63,762 bases of DNA from Novosphingobium sp. SG707 (GCF_012275515.1 NZ_JAAZQL010000015.1:1-63762), one strand, 5' to 3'. Shown: positions 8,271 to 16,816, numbered from the stretch's first letter. A program made the numbers and translations. Notes: generated from the sequence alone by a model not told the origin.

Positions 8271-9572
8271 TTAAAAGGAATATTCTGCTTGCAGCCAGAA
8301 CTTTTTGGTGTCCGCGCCAAAGCCCTTGGCCTGATAGTCGGCATATTTGACCAACCATGTGACCTTGCTGATCTTGAAGCCGATCTGGGCGTCCAGTTCA
8401 TCGCCATATTTCAGGCTGTTCACCGCGCTGCCGAACCAGTGATAGGTCACGCCATAGTTGAGGCCGGGCAGGGCCTTGACCTTGGGAAACTTGCCCGCAA
8501 CGCCCACATAGGTGTCGGCAAGGCCATTGGCGGGCGTGGTCAGAAAGAGATCCGCCGTGCCGTTGAACTTGTGCAGCGTGGCCATCGGCGTCTGGAATGA
8601 CCATGTGCCGCCTGCAGCGCCGCGATCCGCGCCCAGCTCTTCATAACCGCCGGTGAAAGTGGTGTTCATGACATTTAGCGCAGCTTCGCCAAAGTAATAG
8701 TCGGCATTATAGGTCTTGGCGTTGCGATCGTAATTGCGCTGGTTGGCATAGCTGCCTGTCAGCACGAAATTGATGTTTTTGGCCAGTTTGATCGGCGCCG
8801 TATTGCCGCGAATGCCATAGGTCTGCGAGCTATCCAGCGCGCTGCGCGCCGCCGCATTCGAGAAGGCGGTTTTGTCGTAATCAAGGATATAGGCAAAGCC
8901 CTTGATCACCCCCAGCGCGTTCCTCAGCCCGCCGTTGAGGAAGATGAAGTGGCCGTTATAGGCTTTGCGCGGGCCGCCATCATTGCCGAAAATCGAACGC
9001 TGGCTGATCGCATAGGTGGCGTCCAGCAAAATCGGGCCGCCATTGACGGTGCCGCGCACTGCGTCAAACGTCTGCTCGTTCTGGCGCCAGGCCACCGAGC
9101 CGACAAAGCGTTGATCGTCCAGATTGATCCGCTGGCGGCCGACGGTCAGGCCGATGCCCTGCTTTTGATAGGCGATCTGAAAACGGTTGAAGGCGGCGTT
9201 CTGCGGATCGGGGATCACGGCCTGCGCGGTGCGATACTGGCTGCTGGCGGGGTTGGCATAGGGGAAGGCGCTGTAATGGTCGTCGAGCGCCACTGTCCCC
9301 GTACCCTCAACCAGCGCCGAGAGGCCCGAAGCCTTGTGCTTGATTTCCGCCCCGGCCCGAACGCGCAGCGTGACAGCGTCCGCGCTTTTGGTGGTGGCAT
9401 CCACATCTTCCCAGCGCAGGCGCGCATCGACAATCGGGTCAAACCTCATCGCGCCATCGGCAAAAGGCACCGGATCCCCAAACTTGGGCGCAGGCGCGGC
9501 GGCATAAGCAGTCGTGGCGGCAGTCGTGGCGATTAACGCGACCGGCGCGGCGGTCAGCAGATAACGGATCAT
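8271..9572 (-). CDS. Outer-membrane porin, alginate-export family; candidate nitrate porin
   Basis: 433 residues with a signal peptide (MIRYLLTAAPVALIATTAA, cleavage near AYA) and alternating beta-strand sequence ending in F (QAEYSF), as for an outer-membrane beta barrel. The domain pattern (DARLRWEDVD, VGRQRINLDDQRFVG) fits the alginate-export porin family. The ATG at 9572 has AGGGGA seven bases upstream; longer frames run into the leader. The gene lies between nirB and nasS, and its leader has the same NasT-type structure as nirB. I infer a role in nitrate/nitrite entry rather than alginate export. Confidence 0.8.
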   Translation of the reverse strand: MIRYLLTAAPVALIATTAATTAYAAAPAPKFGDPVPFADGAMRFDPIVDARLRWEDVDATTKSADAVTLRVRAGAEIKHKASGLSALVEGTGTVALDDHYSAFPYANPASSQYRTAQAVIPDPQNAAFNRFQIAYQKQGIGLTVGRQRINLDDQRFVGSVAWRQNEQTFDAVRGTVNGGPILLDATYAISQRSIFGNDGGPRKAYNGHFIFLNGGLRNALGVIKGFAYILDYDKTAFSNAAARSALDSSQTYGIRGNTAPIKLAKNINFVLTGSYANQRNYDRNAKTYNADYYFGEAALNVMNTTFTGGYEELGADRGAAGGTWSFQTPMATLHKFNGTADLFLTTPANGLADTYVGVAGKFPKVKALPGLNYGVTYHWFGSAVNSLKYGDELDAQIGFKISKVTWLVKYADYQAKGFGADTKKFWLQAEYSF

Positions 9573-9703
9573 GGCTCGTCCCCTCATGGAAAATCTGCCT
9601 TTTCGAAGGCAAAGCTCTCCCGTTCCCGCCCGGGCGGGTTGCTGTTCTGTTGGCTGTTTTGTCACGCGCCAGCGCGGGCTCTGTGGGGCAGGGCGTAAAA
9701 CGC

Positions 9704-9754
9704 AAAAAGCCGCCTCGGCCTGCTTCCCCCTCCTTGGGGAACAGACCGGGCGGC
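9704..9754 (-). terminator. Intrinsic (attenuator) terminator in the porin leader
   Basis: On the minus strand GCCGCC (9754-9749) pairs with GGCGGC (9714-9709), followed by TTTTT (9708-9704). A nested stem TTCCCC/GGGGAA (9741-9736, 9729-9724) closes the hexaloop AAGGAG, again with A1 and G4. The gene start is 130 bases further on. Confidence 0.75.
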
Positions 9755-9764
9755 GCCATTGCCA

Positions 9765-9820
9765 CGAAACTTTTGCTGGCGTTTCGCCTCCGTTGGCCAA
9801 TCCCGTCTTTGGGTTCGGCC
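9765..9820 (-). promoter_or_regulatory. Putative NasT (ANTAR) target hairpins in the porin leader
   Basis: P1 (9820-9795): GGCC, GAA, CCC, then the hexaloop AAAGAC (A1, G4), then GGG, ATT, GGCC; nine of ten stem positions can pair. Eight bases on, P2 (9786-9765): CGAAAC/GTTTCG with a 10-nt loop, the same stem and loop sizes as P2 in the nirB leader. P2 is followed by CGTGGCAATG, identical in both leaders. Confidence 0.7.
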
Positions 9821-9837
9821 TATCGAAACGCGTGCCG

Positions 9838-9867
9838 GTTTTACGGCGAGGCGGGAAATTTCGGCAA
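9838..9867 (-). promoter_or_regulatory. Candidate promoter of the porin gene
   Basis: TTGCCG (9867-9862) and TAAAAC (9843-9838) on the minus strand are spaced 18 nt. Predicted initiation near 9831 is about 10 nt before hairpin P1, matching the layout at nirB. The 9573-9898 stretch holds this promoter and leader and no gene. Confidence 0.35.
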
Positions 9868-9898
9868 GCGCTTATTCCCCCTGACGCCCGCGCCTACG

Positions 9899-11116
9899 CT
9901 ATTTGGCGTAGGCGTCGCGCGCCAGGTAACCGGCCAGATCGTGCGGATCAAAGATGCGCCCGTCAAAAAACGCATTCTTTTCCAGCGTGATAAGCCCTTG
10001 CTGCGTCCCCACCGCCATGGGCTGATGCAGGCTGCCCTCCACCTTGGACGAGGCGCCGGGCAGGGGGGCATCCGTTCCGGTTAGAGCGCTGCGGTAAACA
10101 TCGGGGCGGAAAACCCGCGCGACCTTGGCCTCATCGTCCGCATCATAGGGCGTGCGATCCCAGCGCAGCATTTGCGAATAGAGCCATTGGGCCTGACTAA
10201 CCCACGGAAAATTGGCCGCTTCCCGATATTGAAACATGAAATCGGGGAAATGGATCAGCTCGCCGCCCTTGTGCAGCAACAGCCGGTCGCCCAGCGCGCG
10301 CTGGATCAGATTGACATCGGCGTTGAGATATTCGGGCCGCGCCAAAATCGCCGCATTGGTGACCAGCGCCTCGGGATCGACGAATTGCCGCGCGGCGCGA
10401 TGCAGCGCGCGGATCAGAGCTTCAACCTCCCCGCGCCGCGATTCCATCACCGACTCGCGCATGGCCAGCACCTTTTCCACGCCGCGCCGCCACACCTGCG
10501 CCGTGGCCAGCACGATCGTGCCCGCGCCCCGTTCCACCGCCACGCTGTTCCACGGTTCGCCCACGCAAATGCCGTCAACATCGCCCGCCTCCAGCGCATC
10601 GGCGCAGAAGGGCGGGGGCACGGTGGTGATCTCCACATCCTCATCGGGGCGAATGCCGCAACCGGCCAGCCAGTAGCGCAGCATGTAATTATGGCTGGAA
10701 TAGCGATGCACCACGCCAAAGCAGAAAGGATGGCCCGCCGCCTTGCGCTCCATCGCAATCTCGCGCAGCGCCGCGCCCACCGCCACCGGATCGCCCAAGG
10801 CGCCTTCGGGCGCAACACGCTGCGCAAGATCGGATTTCAGCGTGATCGCATTGCCGTTCAGCCCTAGCACAAAGGGCGCCGACAAAGGCTGGGCAGGGCG
10901 CCCGCGCCCCAGCGTCGTGGCAATTGCCAGCGGAGCCACCATATGCGCCGCATCGGTATGGCCATAAAGCAGCCGGTCCAGCACCGTGGCCCAACTGACA
11001 TCCTTCACCAGTTCGAGGCTGAGCCCTTCCTCGGCGGCAAAGCCATGGACATGGGCCAGAATGGGCAGCGCCGCATCGACCAGAGGCAGAAAACCGATGG
11101 AGAATTTGGTCGTCAT
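9899..11116 (-). CDS. nasS: Nitrate/nitrite-sensing NrtA-like protein NasS
   Basis: 405 residues of the NrtA/CmpA substrate-binding fold (VLDRLLYGHTDAAHMVAP; FGVVHRYSSHNYMLRYWLAG) but without a signal peptide, which marks NasS rather than a periplasmic transport component. In the known NasST pair, NasS holds NasT inactive until nitrate or nitrite binds. The ATG at 11116 overlaps the nasT stop as ATGA, so the two are co-translated. The RNA targets of the pair are probably the leaders upstream of the porin gene and of nirB. Confidence 0.92.
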   Translation of the reverse strand: MTTKFSIGFLPLVDAALPILAHVHGFAAEEGLSLELVKDVSWATVLDRLLYGHTDAAHMVAPLAIATTLGRGRPAQPLSAPFVLGLNGNAITLKSDLAQRVAPEGALGDPVAVGAALREIAMERKAAGHPFCFGVVHRYSSHNYMLRYWLAGCGIRPDEDVEITTVPPPFCADALEAGDVDGICVGEPWNSVAVERGAGTIVLATAQVWRRGVEKVLAMRESVMESRRGEVEALIRALHRAARQFVDPEALVTNAAILARPEYLNADVNLIQRALGDRLLLHKGGELIHFPDFMFQYREAANFPWVSQAQWLYSQMLRWDRTPYDADDEAKVARVFRPDVYRSALTGTDAPLPGASSKVEGSLHQPMAVGTQQGLITLEKNAFFDGRIFDPHDLAGYLARDAYAK

Positions 11117-11694
11117 GCTGCTCCTCCGATCAATTTATGGGCGGTGACCACCGCGTCGGCGATTTCGGCAATGCGCTTGCCCTGGTTCATCGCGGTCTTA
11201 CGCAATTCGGCGTATGCCTCCGGCTCGCCCAGTCCGCGCGTCTGCATCAGGATGCGCTTGGCCTTGTCCACGGCCTCACGCTCGGCCAATTTGCTTTGCG
11301 CAACAGAGAGTTCTGTTTGCAGGCGCGAAAAAGCGTGGAAGCGCCGGATGGCCAGATCGAGGATCGAGCGGATGCGGTGCGGGGCAAAGCCGTCGACCAC
11401 ATAGGCCGAGACCCCGGCATCAATGCTGGCGCCGATGGATTCCTCGTCGGAGTCATCGACAAACATGGCGATCGGGCGGGCCAGAACGCGGCTGACGGCG
11501 AAATATTCCTCCAGCACGTCGCGGCTGGGATTCCCCAAGTCCATCAAGACGATATCGGCGTCAATTTCCGAAATCCGGCGCACCAGCCCGCGCCTTTCGG
11601 TGATCACGAAGATCTCGCAATCGCCAAGCTGGGCAAGACCTTCCTGCATCACGCTGGCCCGGACCGCGCTTTCATCGATGATGGCTATTCGCAT
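11113..11694 (-). CDS. nasT: ANTAR-domain RNA-binding antiterminator NasT
   Basis: 193 residues from the ATG at 11694 (MRIAIIDES). An N-terminal receiver-like domain contains DADIVLMDLGNPSRD. A coiled-coil region leads into the C-terminal ANTAR domain at about residues 125-185 (KLAEREAVDKAKRILMQ ... GEPEAYAELRKTAMNQGKRI). ANTAR proteins bind paired hexaloop hairpins and stop terminator formation. An upstream in-frame ATG at 11805 is disfavoured because it adds a non-conserved stretch. Its own leader has a stem ACGCAA/TTGCGT with loop AGCCCC (11741-11724); this lacks G4, so autocontrol is doubtful. Confidence 0.93.
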   Translation of the reverse strand: MRIAIIDESAVRASVMQEGLAQLGDCEIFVITERRGLVRRISEIDADIVLMDLGNPSRDVLEEYFAVSRVLARPIAMFVDDSDEESIGASIDAGVSAYVVDGFAPHRIRSILDLAIRRFHAFSRLQTELSVAQSKLAEREAVDKAKRILMQTRGLGEPEAYAELRKTAMNQGKRIAEIADAVVTAHKLIGGAA

Positions 11695-11902
11695 GGATTC
11701 TCGATGGCGGCGGACGGGCCGCAACGCAAGGGGCTTTGCGTGATTTTCAATTTGCACTTGCATAAGCGAGACGAATCCGGCATTTTTATTTCGCAGCTGC
11801 CGCAAAGGCGCGGTCGGCTATTTGCAAAATCATTTCCACCACCATAGTCGGCAATGGCGCCGCCCCTTTTCAGCAAGGTGCAGCGCCATGTCGAATCGAC
11901 TT

Positions 11903-13591
11903 TTATTTCCAGATCAACACCGCAACCAGCGCCGCAAAGAGCAGCGCGGATACGCCTTTCCAAAAGGCGACCGGATGTCGCTCGATCAGCGCGGGTTTGC
12001 GCAGGGGCGTGCGCTCGACCGCCGCGCCGCCTTCCAGCGCGCGCAGCAATTCAACCACATCGCCGAACCGGTCCTGAGGCTGGATCGCCACAGCGCGCAG
12101 CAGGACAGCGTCGAGCCAACCGGGCAACTCGGGCCGCGTGCGGCTGGGCGGGGCGGCTTCGCGGAAACGCGGGCGGCTGAAGGCTTCGGCCTCGCCATAG
12201 GGCCAGACGCGGGCGAACAGGCGCCACAGCGTCACGCCCAGCGCGAATTGATCGCTTTCCTCGCTGCCCGCCTCGCCGGAAAACATTTCGGGGGCCAGAT
12301 AGGAGGGCGTGCCGGGGATCTCGTCGCCGGTGAAATCCTCGATGCGAGGCAGGCGCGCCACGCCAAGGTCCACCAGTTTCAACCCGCCCTCACGCGGCAG
12401 GATGACATTCTCGGGCTTGATGTCGCGGTGAATGATGCCCTGTCTGTGCAGCGCGGCTACCGCGCGGGTCAGGCCGACGGCAATGCCCAGCGCCTCGTCC
12501 AGCGCAATGGGGGCTTTCATCCGCTCTTCCAGCGTTTGCCCGTCATAGAAAGGCTGGACCCCGTAAAGGCGCGTCTGGCGTTCGAGCGAAACGGGAATGG
12601 CGCCGCCGACGAAGGGGCTGTTCACCCGGCTGCCGATCAGCAATTCCCGAGTGAAGGCCGAGCGGGCGCCGCTTTCGGACAGCAGGGTCGGCTTGGGAAA
12701 TTTGATAACCACTTCGGCACCATCGGCCGTATCGGTGGCGCGGAACAATCGCGTGTATCGCCCATCGGACAACACGCTTTCCAGCCGAAACCCATCGACG
12801 CTTTCGCCCGCCTCGGGCGGTGGCAGGATGGGCAGGCGGGCCAGATCGCCCGCAATCGCATCATGGCCCACAGCGGGCAGGCTGACCACATCGAGCACCA
12901 GCGCGCTGGCATTATCCTGTCCGCCCGCATTCAGTGCGGCGGTGGCCAGAGCCTGCGCATCCGCCTCGGCGGATTGCCGCTGACTCAGGATTTTCTCGAT
13001 TTTTCGCGCCGACAAAACGCCATGCACACCGTCGCTGGTCAACAGCAAACGGTCATGCTCGGCCAGCGCGATCTCGTGATGGTCCAGCCGCAACTCCTCC
13101 TCCAGCCCCAGCGCGCGCAAGAGGATATGGCGCCGGTCGGGATGGGAATGGGTGTGATCCTTGGTGATCTGACTCAAGTGTCCATCGCGCAGCAGCCATG
13201 CCCGGCTGTCGCCCACATGGCAGACATGCGCACGACGCCCACGCAGAACCAATGTGGTAAACGTGGTCGCGCAATGTGCCATCGTCTCGCTGCGCCCCAT
13301 CGCGGAGAGCCAGCGGTTATACGGCGCCATCACCCGGTTGACGGCCGCCGCCACGCCGATCGTGTCGCTTTGCGTGAAATATCCATCGAGCAGGCTGGCC
13401 ACGGCCAGTTCCGCCGCGATCCTTCCGCCCTTGCCGCCCGACACCCCATCGGCCAGCGCGGCCACCATTCCGCGCCCCGCGCGCTCGATTTCCGTGCCGA
13501 GGTAAACTCCGGCAAAGTCCTGATTTTCCGCGCGAGGCCCGCATTCGCTGGCCACGCCCGCGCTTACCCACAACCTGCCTTCATCGCGCAT
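11903..13591 (-). CDS. PP2C-type phosphatase fused to a membrane-anchored Ser/Thr protein kinase
   Basis: 562 residues. Residues 1-235 are a PP2C phosphatase (ENQD, ADGVSGGKGG, GDSRAWLL, LTSDGVHG, QDNAS). About 262-515 are a Hanks-type kinase with the ATP lysine in VVIKFPK, the catalytic loop HRDIKPEN, DLG in place of DFG, and LAPEMF. The last 20 residues are a transmembrane anchor. Enzymes with this two-domain layout occur beside nitrate transporter genes in other proteobacteria. It is divergent from the narK-type gene by 94 bp, suggesting phosphorylation control of nitrate uptake or reduction; the target is unknown. Confidence 0.92.
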   Translation of the reverse strand: MRDEGRLWVSAGVASECGPRAENQDFAGVYLGTEIERAGRGMVAALADGVSGGKGGRIAAELAVASLLDGYFTQSDTIGVAAAVNRVMAPYNRWLSAMGRSETMAHCATTFTTLVLRGRRAHVCHVGDSRAWLLRDGHLSQITKDHTHSHPDRRHILLRALGLEEELRLDHHEIALAEHDRLLLTSDGVHGVLSARKIEKILSQRQSAEADAQALATAALNAGGQDNASALVLDVVSLPAVGHDAIAGDLARLPILPPPEAGESVDGFRLESVLSDGRYTRLFRATDTADGAEVVIKFPKPTLLSESGARSAFTRELLIGSRVNSPFVGGAIPVSLERQTRLYGVQPFYDGQTLEERMKAPIALDEALGIAVGLTRAVAALHRQGIIHRDIKPENVILPREGGLKLVDLGVARLPRIEDFTGDEIPGTPSYLAPEMFSGEAGSEESDQFALGVTLWRLFARVWPYGEAEAFSRPRFREAAPPSRTRPELPGWLDAVLLRAVAIQPQDRFGDVVELLRALEGGAAVERTPLRKPALIERHPVAFWKGVSALLFAALVAVLIWK

Positions 13592-13685
13592 GCTCAGCCA
13601 TCCCTCTCACGTACACACGCGATTGGCAGGCTGGCAAAGGCGCCCGTCAAGCCCTTAAATCCTTTCACCGTGGAGACCCTTTGCG

Positions 13686-14909
13686 ATGACTGACAAATCC
13701 TTCTGGCAATCGGGCCATCGGCCCACGCTGATCATGGCCTTCCTCTATTTCGACGTCGCCTTCATGGTGTGGAACCTGCTTGGCCCGCTGGCGCCGATCT
13801 TTTCCAAGGCGCTGGCGCTGTCCCCTGCGCAAAAGGGTTTTATCGTGGCTGTCCCCACGCTGGCGGGCGCAGTGCTGCGTCTGGTCAACGGCTTTCTGGT
13901 GGATCGCATCGGCCAGAAAGTGACCGGCACGATCGGCCAGATCATCGTCATCGCAGGCCTGATCGCGGCATGGCATTTTGGCGTTTCCTCGATGAACGGC
14001 CTGATTGCGGTGGGCATCATCCTTGGCTTTGCCGGGGCCAGCTTTGCCGTGGCGCTGCCGCTGGCGAGCCGCTGGTATCCGCCCCAGCATCAGGGCAAGG
14101 CGATGGGCATTGCCGGCATGGGCAATTCGGGCACGGTGCTGGCCGCGATCTTCGCGCCGCTGCTGGCCAAGGCCTATGGTTGGGAAAATGTGCTGGGTCT
14201 GGCCGCCATTCCCGTTGCGATCATCTTCGTCGCCTATCTGGTCTTCGTTAAGGACAGCCCGCATCAGCCCCCCGCCAAATCGACCGGCGACTATGTGAAG
14301 GGCTATTTCAAAATGCTGGCCGATGGCGATGCATGGTGGTTTATCCTGTTCTACGGCGTGACCTTTGGCGGTTTCGTCGGCCTGTCGGGCTCGCTGCCAA
14401 GCTGGTACACGGGCGAACTGGGCTTTACCCCGGTTCAGGCGGGCTATGCCACGGCGGCCTGCGTGTTTGCCGGTTCGCTGGTGCGCCCGATGGGCGGCGC
14501 TTTGGCCGACCGTATCGGCGGGATCAAGACGCTCTCGGCCGTCTATGCGCTGGCCGCCGTGCTGCTGGTGGTGATCTCGCAATCCCCGGCCAGTTTCACC
14601 GTGATGTTCCCGCTGTTCTTCCTGACCATGGCGACGCTGGGCGTGGGGAATGGCGCGGTGTTTCAATTGGTGCCCCAGCGCTTCCGTCATGAAATCGGCG
14701 TGATGACCGGCCTTGTCGGCTTTGGTGGCGGCGTGGGCGGTTTTTACCTCGCCTCTTCGCTCGGCCTTGCCAAGCAGTGGACCGGTTCGATGAGCAGCGG
14801 CTTCCTCATCTTTGCCGCCCTTTCGGTGGTAGCTCTGGCGGGGCTGACCGGTGTGAAGAAGCGCTGGCGCACGACCTGGGGTGCGGCGATCAGCGGCGTT
14901 CGCATCTAA
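13686..14909 (+). CDS. narK: NarK/NasA-type MFS nitrate/nitrite transporter
   Basis: 407 residues with about 12 transmembrane helices. The MFS loop motif NGFLVDRIGQK is present. Two glycine-rich nitrate-signature segments are visible (GMGNSGTVLAAIF near helix 5 and GFGGGVGGFYLASSLG near helix 11), as in nitrate/nitrite porters. The start has GGAGA upstream. It completes the locus by moving nitrate across the inner membrane, after the inferred outer-membrane porin and before NasA and NirBD. Its promoter lies in the short divergent region shared with the kinase gene. Confidence 0.95.
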   Translation: MTDKSFWQSGHRPTLIMAFLYFDVAFMVWNLLGPLAPIFSKALALSPAQKGFIVAVPTLAGAVLRLVNGFLVDRIGQKVTGTIGQIIVIAGLIAAWHFGVSSMNGLIAVGIILGFAGASFAVALPLASRWYPPQHQGKAMGIAGMGNSGTVLAAIFAPLLAKAYGWENVLGLAAIPVAIIFVAYLVFVKDSPHQPPAKSTGDYVKGYFKMLADGDAWWFILFYGVTFGGFVGLSGSLPSWYTGELGFTPVQAGYATAACVFAGSLVRPMGGALADRIGGIKTLSAVYALAAVLLVVISQSPASFTVMFPLFFLTMATLGVGNGAVFQLVPQRFRHEIGVMTGLVGFGGGVGGFYLASSLGLAKQWTGSMSSGFLIFAALSVVALAGLTGVKKRWRTTWGAAISGVRI

Positions 14910-14918
14910 CCTGCGAAT

Positions 14919-15401
14919 TTAACTTTCGGCCAGCCTTCGGGCCAGTTTGAAATCGGCATGGAGCCATGTCCCGAAATCCTGAGGCTTCAGGATCACAGGC
15001 ATGGCTTCCACCGTCAGCATCGCAAAGCTGGGAATTTCGGAATCGCGCCAGATGCCCGCAGCGGCCAGAACCGGCCTGGCGCGATCCTCCATCCAGCCGC
15101 CACGCGCATGAAACGCCGTCATCGGCACAAGACAGCGAAACTGGGTATGGCGCAGAGTGCCAATCCAGAACGGGCTGTCCAGATTGCGGACATGGGTGAC
15201 GATATGCTCTCCGCGCGGTGGGGGCGGCACGCCCCACAGGCGCGGGACCAGAATGCGCCCGCGCTCTTTATCTCGTATGGCCACGGGCGCATAACCGCCC
15301 GGCGCCACCGGCCCGCCCATCCAGACATCGCCCGCCGCATCCGCGCCCAGAACCGCAGCAATCTGCGCGGCATCGGCATCAAGGCGATAGGCGGACGCCA
15401 A
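14919..15401 (-). CDS. SRAP-like (YedK/HMCES-fold) protein lacking the catalytic residues
   Basis: About 160 residues. The fold signature of SRAP proteins is visible (ILVPRLWGV, THVRNLDSPFW, FRCLVPMTAFHARGG, AMPVILKPQDFGTWL). The nucleophile Cys2 is absent (MAS in place of MC), the Glu of the FYEW motif is Ala (FHAR), and the His before MPVIL is missing, so DNA-protein crosslink activity is unlikely. There is no ATG; the only candidate start is TTG at 15401, in frame with and six bases beyond the stop of the upstream pentapeptide gene. A coupled or readthrough product is possible. Confidence 0.7.
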   Translation of the reverse strand: MASAYRLDADAAQIAAVLGADAAGDVWMGGPVAPGGYAPVAIRDKERGRILVPRLWGVPPPPRGEHIVTHVRNLDSPFWIGTLRHTQFRCLVPMTAFHARGGWMEDRARPVLAAAGIWRDSEIPSFAMLTVEAMPVILKPQDFGTWLHADFKLARRLAES

Positions 15402-15404
15402 AAA

Positions 15405-16097
15405 TCAGCCCAGCTTCAGCCCCAGTTCGGCCAGCAATTGTGCGGCTTGCGCGCGCGAAATCGTCGCCCCGCGAAACAGCGCCGCATCGGTCAACCGCAA
15501 ACCGCCCAGATCCGCCCCGCGCAGATCGGCCTTGTCAAAACGCGCGCCGACAAGGTTGGCATCGCGCAGGCTGCAATCCTCAAAGCTCACATCGCGGAAA
15601 TCGCATTTGCGCAGGTCGGCCTGCGAAAAATCCACCCGCGCAAAGTGCTGCTTGCGGAAATCCAGCCCGGCCAGCTTGGCCCCCGCCATCAGCGTTTCCT
15701 CAAAATGGGCGTCAATAATCCGCGCATCGCCAAGATCCGCCCCGGTCAGCTTGCCCCCGATAAAGCGCAAGCTGGTCATGCGGGCATGGCGCAGATTGGC
15801 GTTATTCAGATCGCAGGAGCGGAACACTGCATCGGTCAGATCGGCGTTGAAAAAACTGGCCATGGGCGCGCGGCAGGATTGCCATTGCGTGCGCTCCAAC
15901 CGCGCCTTGGCCAATTCGGCGCGACGCAGCGTGCAGCGCTCAAACCTCCACCCGGCCAGATCAAGCTCCCCCAGTTCGGCGCCATCCAGATCGCAAGCGA
16001 CCAGATGGACGCCGCCCTTGTGCGCCCGCGCCAAAGCGGCCACATCATCGCGGCCCAATGGGCGATTTTCGATCATCTCCGACATTTTCTCACTCAT
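15405..16097 (-). CDS. Pentapeptide-repeat protein (Qnr/MfpA-like)
   Basis: 230 residues made almost wholly of A(D/N)LXX-type pentapeptides (for example ADLRKCDFRDVSFEDCSLRD), predicting a right-handed quadrilateral beta helix. The length is close to Qnr-type proteins that mimic DNA and protect gyrase; that role is only a possibility here. The start (MSEKMSEM) overlaps the stop of the TetR gene as ATGA. It is the second gene of a TetR/pentapeptide/SRAP-like operon and is therefore probably under TetR control. Confidence 0.9.
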   Translation of the reverse strand: MSEKMSEMIENRPLGRDDVAALARAHKGGVHLVACDLDGAELGELDLAGWRFERCTLRRAELAKARLERTQWQSCRAPMASFFNADLTDAVFRSCDLNNANLRHARMTSLRFIGGKLTGADLGDARIIDAHFEETLMAGAKLAGLDFRKQHFARVDFSQADLRKCDFRDVSFEDCSLRDANLVGARFDKADLRGADLGGLRLTDAALFRGATISRAQAAQLLAELGLKLG

Positions 16098-16747
16098 GAT
16101 TTTTGGCGCAGGGCCGCGATGGCATCCATCATCTCGCCATAGGCATCGACCGTGGGATCGACCAGCGATTGCAGTTGCAGGCCATCGGACAAGGCGATCA
16201 ATTGCCGCGCCCTTGAGGCGGGGTTGACGCTTGCCGGAATGGTCCCCTCGGCCTGTTCCAGCCTTATATGGTGCTCCAGCCTGGCCGAGACGGCTTCAAA
16301 GCGTTTCAGAAAGAAATCATGCGCGGGGTGCTGCGCCTCCACCGCTTCGGCGGCAAAGGTCAGATAGAGATGCATGATGCCTGGAATGGTCATGTTGCGC
16401 CGGATATGGCGGGCAAAATCGTCCAGCGTGTCGCCTCCTTCGGGCGCCGCGCGGCGGGCATCCTCGTCCCAGCGGATGATGACCTGTTGCAGCAATTCCT
16501 CGCGGCTGGAAAAGTAATAGAGGATATGGGCCGGTTCGATCCCCAGCGCCCGCCCGATCTCGCGCAGCGAAGGGTTGCGCAATTCCTGACGGCTCAGCCG
16601 GTCCATCAGACCGGTGAGGATCTCCTCGCGCCGCGCCATGCCCTTGGCCGAGGCGCCTGCCGATGATTTTGGCACCGATGATTTTGGCGCCGATCCGGTC
16701 GCGCGCTTTTTCGCGCCGGTGCGGGGCGGGGAAGTGGGCAGGCTCAT
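16094..16747 (-). CDS. TetR-family transcriptional regulator
   Basis: 217 residues from the ATG at 16747 (MSLPTS), which has AAAGGAA five bases upstream. The N-terminus is basic and Ser/Ala-rich. The TetR helix-turn-helix follows at about 48-95 (REEILTGLMDRLS ... LREIGRALGIEPAHILYYF). The remaining helices form the ligand/dimer domain. As first gene of the operon with the pentapeptide and SRAP-like genes it is probably autoregulatory. No clear palindromic operator was identified upstream. Confidence 0.9.
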   Translation of the reverse strand: MSLPTSPPRTGAKKRATGSAPKSSVPKSSAGASAKGMARREEILTGLMDRLSRQELRNPSLREIGRALGIEPAHILYYFSSREELLQQVIIRWDEDARRAAPEGGDTLDDFARHIRRNMTIPGIMHLYLTFAAEAVEAQHPAHDFFLKRFEAVSARLEHHIRLEQAEGTIPASVNPASRARQLIALSDGLQLQSLVDPTVDAYGEMMDAIAALRQKS

Positions 16748-16816
16748 GCCATTCCTTTCGCACACAATGGCGCGGGGCAACAAGGCTAAATGGCGGGAGG
16801 AATTAATCCAGCAAGA

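Noticed and set aside
11724..11741. Hexaloop hairpin (ACGCAA-AGCCCC-TTGCGT) upstream of nasT as a NasT autoregulation site
   Set aside because: The loop has A1 but not G4, and no terminator follows it; not enough to claim a site.
15405..15407. TGA between the pentapeptide and SRAP-like frames read as selenocysteine
   Set aside because: No SECIS-like structure was evident and neither protein family uses selenocysteine; ordinary coupling or rare readthrough is simpler.
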